DNA from: Cyanodermella asteris | Taxonomy: Eukaryota > Ascomycota > Lecanoromycetes > Ostropales > Stictidaceae | Assembly (NCBI GenBank): GCA_900618795.1 | Contig: UYJD01000009.1 | Span: 1 to 64,000, forward strand | Length of the DNA stretch: 64,000 nucleotides | Direction of reading: 5' to 3' | Shown here: in pieces, positions 55,701 to 64,000 of the stretch | How positions within the stretch are numbered: position 1 is the first letter of the stretch | Layout of the letters: each line of letters starts with the position of its first letter | Made by a program: the position numbers and the translations under genes | Notes under the pieces: generated by a model | Told to the model about the DNA's origin: nothing | Database searches by the model: none | What the model saw: only the letters and a program-made list of their open reading frames with translations

Positions 55701-56779
55701 TCGGGGAAGAATTATTGATGCTGGGCAGGACTGTACATAGATGGACGCGGTTTTGCGAGGGGGTGGGGACGGCCGCGTCTCATGGCTTCGAAACGAACCG
55801 GGGTTGTATCCACGCCGTCGCAGAGATAGAATTGGCCCTGACCTGGCTCGCCCTTTGATGCCGCATCGGATCCAATCGCATCGATTCCGGCCGGTCGTTG
55901 TTGCAGCGGATAGCCGAATTTACGAGAGAGAGGGATTCTACCGGTATAGTACACGACAGCAGGCTGTGAGGGACATTGTTCTCCGAGTGCGTCCGCAGAG
56001 CCCTGGATGCCCTTTCGGAGTGTATGCAGCTTGACGCACGTCGGGTGGCTTTCGATGACGATTGAGCACTTGGTCGCCCGAAAGAGCAAGCCTTCTGCTG
56101 GCGACGAGTGCGTGAGTGGACGAAGTTGCTGGCACGACACGCCCGTGCCTGCAGGGAGCAAAAGTCAGGGCATGGGAGAGCCAGGCAGGACGGCGCCGCT
56201 CAGCGACATGGATCACGGACGCCTTGCTGCTTCCATTTTCAGTAGCTTCTTATGCTGCTGCTGCCGGCTGATGCAGGAGACTTGTGAGAGTCGTGTGTGT
56301 GAGTCTGGCCGCACGCTGACGACGATGATTCAGCGTGGGAAATAAGGATAATGAAAAGGCAGAGCTGGCGTGAAACAGCCGACGGCACGGCTGATTGGAC
56401 TGGAGGGGCGTGCGGCCTGGCGTGTATCGACGTAGGTGTGCGAGGCTGCGAAGCCATTCGCGAGAGCGTATTCAGAGTATCTCGGAGGCCACAGAGACAC
56501 TCGAGACGGTGCACCACACCACCACCACCACTGCGAGTGATCAGAGTCGAAATTCACTTTCGATTGCAGCGCGCTGCTAGGTGAGCGGCGGCCATGACAG
56601 AGGCCGTCAGCAAATGGGGCGAGGGCGTTGAGGCCGGGCTTGAACGAGGGTGCGTGGGCGCAGACTCTGGGTGGTGGAGCCGGGCGAAGGAGTAACTCTT
56701 CCATCACACGCCAGCACTCGACCCAAGTCCAATCAGACGAGGCGGCGTCGAGTAGCGGACCACAATCCGTGTGCGAGTC

Positions 56780-56822
56780 TGTTTGTCTGTCCGTCTGTCC
56801 GTCTGTCCGTCTGTTCGTCCGT
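56780..56822 (+). repeat. CCGTCTGT tandem repeats
   Basis: Imperfect tandem copies of CCGTCTGT (three perfect, flanked by variants) about 750 bases upstream of the Msn2/4-like start. Similar GTCTGT elements recur at 56955-57010. Confidence 0.8.
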
Positions 56823-57431
56823 GTGTCGTCGCTCGCTGCTTTTCCGTTTCGTTCGCCCGCCGTTTCGTCCGTCCGCAAGATTTTATTACACTCCACTACG
56901 CGGTAGCGCGGGCGATCGGCCAACTCTCGCCCAAAGTCAGTCTGCCGGTCGTGCTGTGTGTCTGTCAGTCAAGTCTCTCACTCGCCCTCGTGCTGGCGGG
57001 CTGTCTGTCTGATGCACGGGCCGGCCGACGACTGGCATGGCTTGCTGAGCCCGAGTCGTGTCGTGTCGGGTCTGTACTGTACGTCGACGCTCCAATCGCC
57101 GTCCGGCTGGCACGCTCGACTCCGTTATACATACACTTCCCTCCCGCCCTCGTTCCCTCTTTCGGTCCTGTCCTCGTTATCGAGACTCTTATCGTCTTGC
57201 AACTACTTCTTCGTGCCTCTTCTTTTTTCAGTCTGTATGCTTGCTTCCTGAAGGTGCTCCCACAGCCGCCCTTCAAGTCCTTCCTTTGACACTCGCCTGT
57301 CCGCATATATTCTCCCGTCGACTACGACTCGAAAAACCCACCATTGCTCCCTCCGGCCTAATTGCAAGACCATCACTCCTTTGAAGACGTCTCTGAGCTC
57401 TCTGCTAGCCAGTCTGCCCACCATACTTAAT

Positions 57432-57461
57432 CACCACCACCACCACCACCACCACCACCAA
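57432..57461 (+). repeat. CAC trinucleotide repeat in the leader
   Basis: About ten CAC units. The frame is open into the coding region, but no ATG precedes the repeat, so it should be untranslated leader. Confidence 0.85.
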
Positions 57462-57551
57462 CAAGCACCGCACTCGGCCGCCACAGCTTGTCGGTTCGTA
57501 CATATACCAGTCCGGCCTTCACAGCAGCGTGTTGACTGTATTCAGTCTACC

Positions 57552-59246
57552 ATGGCACAAGCAGCCTTCTTCTACTACAACCCAGACTCGGGTCACGACA
57601 ACCGCCAGCACGACCTGTTCACACCACAGCCCTCTGCAATTCTCCGAAGCAGCCCGATGCAGCCACAAGAGGTAGCAATGCAACAGTACTACATGTCTGC
57701 AATTGCCACCCCCAAGCCAATCTACAAGCAGGGCCTGTTCAGCCAGGAGCCGCACGTTCTGTCTCTGGACACGGAGTTCTCCGGGTTCGACGACCAGCCA
57801 TACCCCAGAACACCCGGCTTGTCGACGAGCGGTAGCGCAGTCAGCAGCCCGCCGCAGAGCACCTACCTTCCCACGCCGACCAACGGCTTCTTCGAGAACT
57901 TGCCCGGCGTGAAGGAGGGCTGCGAACGCGAAGTCAAGTCGGAGATTCTCTCTGCCGGCATTGACTGGTCAAGATCCGGATCGCCACCACTCACACCTGG
58001 TACGTACGCATGGGCGGGCATTCATCGAGCATTCACCGGCACCAGCACTCGCGGCGGAAGTGTGTGAAGGGGGGTGAATGCGAGATGGTGTCTCAGAAAG
58101 CGCCGAATTTGGGTGGTCGATACTAACGGCTTTGCAGTGTTCGTGCACCCGCCAGCTGTGACCGCGAGCCAAGCCTCGGACCTCCTTTCCACCACAGCCT
58201 CCTGCCCTTCACTCTCTCCCTCCCCATCGCCAGCACCACAGTCGGTCGCCTCGGACAACGAGAGCTTCTGCGACCCGCGCAACCTCGTCGTCGCCTCGAG
58301 GCCTGCTCCTCTCATCAACCAGCTCGACATTCCTACCCTGCCGGCCTTCATCCCGTCTCACGACGACCTGCTGCTTGGCGTGCACCCGTCGGCCCCCGTT
58401 ACAGCCCAAAAGCCGGCCGACGAACCCAACGTCGGCCTTGACGCGCTCGCTCCCATTTTCGACGCCGTCTCGTCCTTCGACAGCTTCTCCGACCTCGACT
58501 CGGAGCAAGACTTCATCACCGACCTGTCGCACGACTGCAGCAACGCCGTGTACCTGGGTGCCAAGCGCCAGCGCGTGAACAGCATCCCCTTTTCCGACGC
58601 CGACCTCACCGAGTCCAGCTTCGACGAGGAGCTTTGCGCCATGGCTTACGCACCCACTGCCAACCAGCACGAGCACCATTTCGCCAAGCGACCTCGCTCG
58701 TCGAGGCAGTCCAAGACCGAGTCCATCGACTTTGACTTTGGCTCTCGTTATGCAAGCAGCACCGACGTCGGGACTCCCATCGTCTCCGCCACGCCTGCCG
58801 ACGAGAACAAGGACGATGCTGCCACCGCCGCGAGCCCGTCTGCCGACGCCGGCACACCGACCCAGCAAGCCAACCGCCGCGGCCGAAAGCAGTCCTTGAC
58901 CGAGGATCCTTCAAAGACCTTCGTTTGCACTCTATGCTCGCGTCGCTTCCGCCGCCAGGAACACCTCAAGCGCCACTACCGCTCCCTTCACACGCAGGAC
59001 AAGCCCTTTGAGTGCACCGACTGCGGCAAGAAGTTCAGCCGTAGCGACAACCTGGCCCAACATGCTCGCACCCACGGAACCACCACCGCCATTCTTGGCC
59101 TGACGCTTCCCGATGGCAGCATGGATGACAAGACGGCCACCATGGGTGCGATGCTCTTCGAGGCTGCCGCCGCCGTCGGGTCCAGCTCATCTACCAGCGG
59201 ATCTGACGACGAGAAGGCATTGAAGAAGCGCAAGCGGGAGGACTGA
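57552..59246 (+). CDS. seb1: C2H2 zinc-finger stress regulator, Msn2/4-type (Seb1-like)
   Basis: Transcription factor of 518 residues. Exon 1 is 57552-57999 and exon 2 is 58138-59246. The 138-nt intron has GTACGT, a perfect TACTAAC branch site (58121-58127) and GCAG; the join gives [14 protein letters not shown]. The ATG at 57552 is the first in its frame and lies in a good context (TACCATGG). Two C2H2 fingers at the C terminus, [20 protein letters not shown] then [20 protein letters not shown], are nearly invariant in fungal Msn2/4/Seb1 factors that bind the stress element AGGGG. The N-terminal part is Ser/Pro/Gln-rich activation sequence. A nuclear signal RKQ-like NRRGRKQ precedes the fingers and a KKRKRE run ends the protein. 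It probably drives osmotic, oxidative and heat responses downstream of the stress MAP kinase. Confidence 0.93.
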
Positions 59247-59590
59247 AGTGGCCGACGCATGCGTGCCTTGCTCCGCCGCCCTCCTTGGGGATTGTCGGAC
59301 TTGGTATTGTATAACAAACGACGACTCTTTTTTTAATCTTCTACCTCACACTCTTGTTTTGATACGACCCTCATGAGACACACGTGGCCATTGAAATTGA
59401 CCTCACCTACATCAACGCCCACCAGAAAACAGGGATACACTACACGCGTCGTGCCTTGGGAGCCCCCAACACTCTCATGTCGCACATGTTTGGATTTGTC
59501 GACTTTGGCTATTTTTGCTCTACAACTTCTATTCTTCTTGAAGACTACTAGGGCAAATGGGGGGGGGGGGGTTTGGATATGGGGGGAAAG

Positions 59591-59619
59591 NNNNNNNNNN
59601 NNNNNNNNNNNNNNNNNNN
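59591..59619. other. Assembly gap of 29 N flanked by poly-G
   Basis: Runs of G stand on both sides, and the flanks repeat each other (GGATATGG...GGAAAG before and after), so the gap is probably a collapsed or unsequenced G-rich tandem repeat 3' of the Msn2/4-like gene. Confidence 0.95.
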
Positions 59620-60234
59620 GGGGGGGGGGGGGATTGGATATGGAGGGAAAGGCAGGAAAAGTTGGAGCTCGGAGGAGGCGGTGGCTTGAATCGAGTGCAC
59701 GACAACAGGATGTGATGGGCGGTGGAAGACAGCCTGGGGATGGAAAATCCTCGAACCGGCTCGTTGTAATATTAGCAGGATCACTTGTCAATGCGAGCTG
59801 GTCTCAAATTGGCGGTGAACCACCGGAGGCGGAACACAGTGGAGGTGAGAGTCATGGATGGGACTTGTACCCTGGCTTATTCACTCGCTATCGCAGCTGT
59901 TGTCGAGGACATGTCAATGCTGGCGGCAGATGCATTGCGACGGAAGACTTGCCATGCTCAATCGCAGGATTAGCTGGCTGCCCGTCTACTTTTGCCGGCA
60001 AATGTTGCACATTCCTACCAAATGAAAGATTTCAATCACAACGCTTTTGTGGCCTTGCTTAAGTGTGACTGCCAATGTAGCATACGGATTGCTGAGCTCG
60101 CAACAAGACGCTGTGCAGGCAGGCTGACCCTGGGTGGCCACGCTCGCGTAGGAGTCGCTTACACTCTGAGACGGCCGGAATCGTGATTCGTAAGCGAGCA
60201 CACACGGCCGAAACCACAACGCCCTCCCTGCCCT

Positions 60235-60263
60235 TGCCATGCCATGCCATGCCATGCCATGCC
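60235..60263. repeat. TGCCA microsatellite
   Basis: Five perfect TGCCA units plus TGCC. Confidence 0.9.
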
Positions 60264-61598
60264 TCTCTACTCGCAGACTCGCCTATCCTCGCGTAAGCCA
60301 ATCTCCAACTTGGACCCACCGCAGCTTGAACCAATTCACGTCCATTTTCTCTCCAAGATCTTCGCTGACAGTTACATCTGGATAGAGAAAGGGCCTCCCA
60401 ATTTTTCCAACGCAGATACGAGTACGCTACATACCCAAAAGCAGCTTGGTATGCGCGAAGCCACCTACCTGTTTCGACTCCATCCTGAACTCGTGCCACT
60501 GGGCTTGTGTGTGAACAAAGAACATGCAGCGACCGATATAGCATCTTCCCCCAACCCGCGGCCTACACGAGTGACTGCGCCAGAGTGGTAGTATCACAAT
60601 CAGTCAAAAAGTTCACGCTCCGCTCCCGGCGAATGCTACCTAATGGCCTTGAATCCTACCTGAACACGTCCCGTAAAATGTCTCCATACAACGAGGACCG
60701 CGAATTGTGGAAGGACTTTCTTTCGCTGGCTGTCCCCACATGGCACATTGGCTGGTAACTTGCAACGGATCGGGCAGACATTGTTGTCTTGTCATGGTGA
60801 TTGGTGACATGGCGACCGTCTGCGATTCATACAAGCAGGTCAGTCAACTGGAGTCCCGACACCACGTCAACAAATGCACTTGTCGGCAGCGTGTCAATGC
60901 GTACAAATCATTTCAACGGCCAACCCCTCCGAACAGTCGCAAGCTGAGGCACGGAATACGGACGTTGGGAAAACAGAAGCCAGGACTATGGACCCTGGTC
61001 GTTAGGTAAAGGCTCAGCAAGTCCTCGGAGGCTCGACCTCCAGCGCCGTCGGCGCCGCAAGACATTCCACATCATCTCACCACCCAAGAACTCAACTTAT
61101 TCCCACTCATCGTCCGCATCTCAGCTTTCCATCCGTAACACACCTACGACATCACACAGCAACAGACCTTTCGCACCTGGCATCAGCAGCATGGCCACGA
61201 TAGCTTACCCATCGTATCGTTCAGACCCTTTGCAGCCGTACAAGAGCGACAACGACTAATACAATTCAATACTCACCACAAAACAGCGAATGCAACGTCC
61301 AGAGAAAGCCAACCCGTAATCCTGCCCGCTGTCATCAGCCAAACATCCACCATGCGCCCTGTCCAACGACAAGGAACCGCGTCCGGAGGCGGACGGTCCA
61401 ACAACAGAGCTCTCGGCGCGTTGCGCTGCTGACACGGCCGTGCTTCGCTGTGCCTCAGTTGCCGTCCTGAACCCGACTTCTCTGCTCCTCGGTCGTTCTT
61501 TCTTCTTCCTTTCGGTCGGACCGGTTGGTCCGAAAATGACTCGCGCGATGCTCACACCACGAGGCGAACAGCGTTGAAAGCCTCCGAGGCTCGTGAAG

Positions 61599-61619
61599 GA
61601 TTGAAGATTGAAGATTGAA
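61599..61619. repeat. GATTGAA heptamer repeat
   Basis: Three perfect tandem copies of GATTGAA. Confidence 0.85.
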
Positions 61620-63416
61620 GGACGAGACCGTCGTGTGGCACTACCGCGACGCTCGTCCGGACCTTCACAGGGACATCCGCTCCGGACGGCACTGGCTGTT
61701 GACAAGCTAAGGGAAGTGGCTTTCGTCGCTAGGGGCGCTTCCGCGCGCCGGCGGCGTTGATGGAGGCCAGTCGTTCACGACCATGTTGCCGGCACCACGG
61801 TCTGGGTATGTACTTCCGATGCCCAGCCAAGACGCGTGATGTACCTGCAAGCTACGAACCGGAACTCGAATCTTTCAATTCACAGTCTCATCCGGGCTCA
61901 CCGGTAGTTGTCTGATTGAGCTGATCAGTGAGTCTTTTGCCACACCAAGCCCCGAGTTTCGAGTCCCTAAAGAGGTTTGTGACTGATCATGTCCCGTGCC
62001 TCATATCTGAAGCCGTCTTACGTTACCGGGTTGCGAAATTGATTTGACATGGCCGCCAGATTGCCGATGAGAATCCGGCATGATCCCTTGCTTCTTGCGC
62101 TTCTGTCTGCACAGTGTTGTTAGACGCTTCCCTTTGCGCTTATGCAGCGCCTTACCTAACCATCTCGAGGTCGTGTGGCCATCGCTAGTTTCACAAGCCA
62201 AAGTCCATGACCTCATTCGCACAAAATGCCTCCATACTCGAGTTTGTAAGCTAAACAGCAAGTGCAATTCTTGACGACGCCTAGGAAGCTGTGGGAGGCG
62301 AGAACCGCGAAGCTGTTCGTGATTATTAAATTAATTAGCTACGTGTCACTTAAACTATGTATAAGCCGCGCTAATCTTGCTAGGTTGGGTGTATTAGAGG
62401 AATGCATCAATTTTAGGACCGAGCCGATTCGGAGGTAGAGGTGGAAGGAACAGAAGAGGAGTACTGACATTCACAACGCCTGCTCCAAAACATCATATCG
62501 ACCGCCTCGCCAGCTCTCAATTACTTCTCAGATCGTTCCACACACCCGAGACCAAACCGCAGGCAACGTGCAGGTTTCGAGTCCTGTCGTCCTCGCGCTA
62601 AAATCCGAGCACGGCCACACCACCAGATCCTTTCACGTACACCTCACAGCGTGCACCAAAGACTCTATCATCATGCCGGATCGGCACGTCGCTGCTTTGA
62701 ATGCAAGCCATCCCGGTCGCAATCTGGCTCGGCTGCGCGAAGGCTGAGTTGATGGGGGGGCTGAGTACGGAGCTGAGGTAAGACTTTGACGGGTCGGACA
62801 GACCTGGTGAGACGACGCAACGCGAGACAGATTCCGGACCCCGCTCGATCAGCTGACGGAAATGTGAAATGTGACAATGCGAGTGTGGCTGTGATTGTGA
62901 GCGTGGGAATCGAGTATCGTGTGACAATCAAGGTGGTGTCCTCGTCAGTGCGACTACGAGGTCTCCCAAACATGGGACGGGGTTCTGTTCGGTGACTGGT
63001 CAAGTCACGGCAGCGTGGCGTTGAGGAAAGCGACTTTGAAATTGTGTATCGCATGCGGGAGGGACACGACGGCTAAATGAATTGGTATCAGTGGCCGGGA
63101 GGTAAGTTGCCCGTCTACACATTATGGTTGCTCGTCGCCAACGATCAGGTGCCTGGTCAAGGCCATTGGAAGCTGGCGCAGCGATTAGAGCTTACCGACA
63201 AATGTGGAGTTCTGTCAACGCGGTGATACAACAAGGAAAAGTTGTGCTCATGTTCAAATTCAGGCATTTTCATTAATACTGTCAATGCCATGTCGTGGTC
63301 TTGCTATTTTTTGCGTACCCAAGAATGCTTGCCCTACTGTAAACGGGCGCAACCCCTCATCAGAAACCCCAGATCTTTGGATCGGGTATGAGGTCGTCTA
63401 CTTGCAGCGAAGCCCC

Positions 63417-64000
63417 CTACAGCCTCGCAGGCTGAATGCCGTCGAGGTAAGCCTTGACATCATCCCGGTCTCTTTTGACCCAGCCGGCCCTTGCCCGGTC
63501 GGCATCCAGAGCCTGCTCCAGAGCCATCTGGAAGCCCTTCTTATCCTTGTCACTGAAGAAGTCTTGTACCTCCTTGATTTGTGCCCCCGTGCTGAAATTG
63601 CTAGAACAGAGCTTGACAATCGTGCTGAGCATGCTGAGTCCTGGTGGGGCCTTGACCTTGATCTGCTCCCAGTTCGTCTTCATCCAGCTCCAGAGTGCGT
63701 TGATGCCATCGGGGTCGTTCCTCAAACCTGCCAACGGAAGGTACAGATCTTGGCTCTTGACATCGTCTGACAGCGAGAGGTCAAGGGCACGTTGGTGAAG
63801 GGCGGCCGTCTTGCCGCGACCCAGGGCTCGGAGCGCAGTGTTGCGGCGATCGGCGTCTTGAGTCGTCTTGTATTCGTTGAGTAGAATGTCGAACTCCTTC
63901 TCGCCACCGTTCTGGAGCGCAATGGCGTAAACACTTCCGCGGATGTTAGGGTGAATGGCGTTCTTGTCGCCGGCGGCAAACTTGGCGAACATGTCCTGCG
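63417..64000 (-). CDS. M1-family aminopeptidase, C-terminal part (runs off the edge)
   Basis: The frame is open from the right edge to the stop at 63417 and shows the last ~195 residues of a zinc aminopeptidase of the Aap1/Ape2/ERAP type. The part seen is the ERAP1-like helical C-terminal domain: DKNAIHPNIRGSVYAIALQN, then ALRALGRGK and a tail ending DGIQPARL. The zinc-binding HEXXH and GAMEN motifs would lie outside the window. These enzymes remove N-terminal residues from peptides in the cytosol or periplasm. The ATG seen at 63992 is internal, because QD precedes it in frame, and should not be used as a start. Confidence 0.88.
   Translation of the reverse strand, partial: QDMFAKFAAGDKNAIHPNIRGSVYAIALQNGGEKEFDILLNEYKTTQDADRRNTALRALGRGKTAALHQRALDLSLSDDVKSQDLYLPLAGLRNDPDGINALWSWMKTNWEQIKVKAPPGLSMLSTIVKLCSSNFSTGAQIKEVQDFFSDKDKKGFQMALEQALDADRARAGWVKRDRDDVKAYLDGIQPARL

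Larger units (their letters stand above)
45850..57551. other. Gene-free stretch of 11.7 kb upstream of the Msn2/4-like gene
   Basis: No frame here shows a recognisable domain, a good splice chain or clear codon bias. The longest is on the minus strand at 47592-48455 (287 residues, Arg/Ser/Phe/Cys-rich), whose opposite strand also holds a 51-codon frame at 47913-48068 of more natural composition; neither is convincing. I saw no transposase, reverse transcriptase, long terminal repeat, tRNA or rRNA. The base composition looks like the rest of the window rather than an AT-rich RIP-affected island. Its last 1 kb is rich in pyrimidine repeats and probably belongs to the promoter and long leader of the gene at 57552. 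Lineage-specific genes with many short exons, or non-coding RNAs, cannot be excluded. Confidence 0.5.
59247..63416. other. Gene-poor stretch of 4.2 kb with assembly gap
   Basis: No recognisable gene. At 61100-61260 the sequence looks like a C/A/T-rich leader followed by a 22-codon frame (ATG at 61191, stop ending 61259), which is too short to call. A minus-strand frame at 61256-61705 has an arginine/serine-rich composition and no domain. Microsatellites at 60235 and 61599 and the gap at 59591 are listed separately. Confidence 0.5.

Noticed and set aside
56640-57306. Several overlapping plus- and minus-strand frames of about 90-170 residues
   Set aside because: They are generated by pyrimidine-rich tandem repeats; Ser/Cys/Val/Leu-only runs show low complexity, not genes.
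45850-57551. A transposon or virus-like element filling the long gap
   Set aside because: No reverse transcriptase, integrase, transposase, capsid or terminal repeat was recognised on either strand.
61191-61259. 22-codon frame after a leader-like stretch
   Set aside because: Too short for support; no splice donor that would extend it into another frame was convincing.
61256-61705. Minus-strand frame of 149 residues
   Set aside because: Arg/Ser-rich without motif and overlapping the leader-like region; probably fortuitous.
63204-63770. Plus-strand frame of 188 residues at the right edge
   Set aside because: It is mostly the antisense shadow of the aminopeptidase gene, whose domain is clear on the minus strand.
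1-64000. Secondary-metabolite gene cluster
   Set aside because: Two SDRs, a hydrolase, a GNAT and an ADH lie within 20 kb, but there is no polyketide synthase, peptide synthetase, terpene cyclase or pathway regulator near them.
1-64000. CRISPR array or bacterial defence locus
   Set aside because: The genome is eukaryotic with introns throughout; no regularly spaced direct repeats of suitable length were found.

Overview
The window is nuclear DNA of a filamentous ascomycete (Pezizomycotina). Genes are spaced at one per 2-4 kb. They carry short GT-AG introns (43-147 nt in nearly every case, with CTGAC or TACTAAC branch sites), and the family content is typical of these fungi: a PNP-NACHT-ankyrin NLR, a HET-domain gene, a CorA-like membrane protein, a hydrophobin-like gene, an annexin, a fungal INSIG, a Ppc89-type spindle pole protein and an Msn2/4-type zinc finger. 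The family mix suggests Dothideomycetes, but this is a weak inference and no rRNA or other phylogenetic marker is present.

Left part (1-20 kb) is accessory. It holds an SDR interrupted by an in-frame stop (1340-2399), an HSL-type alpha/beta hydrolase (2556-3792), a GNAT acetyltransferase (4260-5075), a CorA-like membrane protein (5725-6940) placed tail to tail with a 1013-residue NLR (6993-10136), a second SDR (11143-12258), an unresolved degraded stretch (about 12.85-13.85 kb), an annexin with a Tyr/Gly/Pro/Gln-rich tail (14176-15543), a disrupted class II hydrophobin-like locus (16965-17527) and a zinc alcohol dehydrogenase (18213-19475).

Middle part (20-46 kb) is mostly housekeeping: RTC5/TLDc (20662-22866), INSIG (24462-25697) facing an SREBP-type bHLH factor (26240-27412), a tiny putative mitochondrial membrane protein (28628-28964), a Bud27/URI-like protein (29415-31450) divergent from a Ppc89-like spindle pole body protein (32139-35291), an unrecognised 181-residue protein, an ACC deaminase-like enzyme (37283-38359) convergent with dolichol kinase (38445-41228), a broken HET gene (41789-43677) and a thioredoxin-PITH protein (44620-45849).

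Right part (46-64 kb) is sparse. A stretch of almost 12 kb without a convincing gene leads to the Msn2/4-like regulator (57552-59246). Another 4 kb stretch contains an assembly gap, and the 3' part of an M1 aminopeptidase runs off the right edge.

The most notable points are: (1) a recurring Asp-[Leu/Met/Val]-Thr motif, nine copies, in the Ppc89-like protein, resembling the MELT phospho-motif of kinetochores; (2) the convergent INSIG/SREBP-type bHLH pair, with a near-consensus sterol element about 240-280 bp upstream of each start; (3) the NLR with near-identical 99-bp ankyrin units, 52 bp from a CorA-like gene; and (4) the very long gene-free approach to the stress regulator. I saw no CRISPR array, tRNA or rRNA gene, and no recognisable transposon or viral gene.
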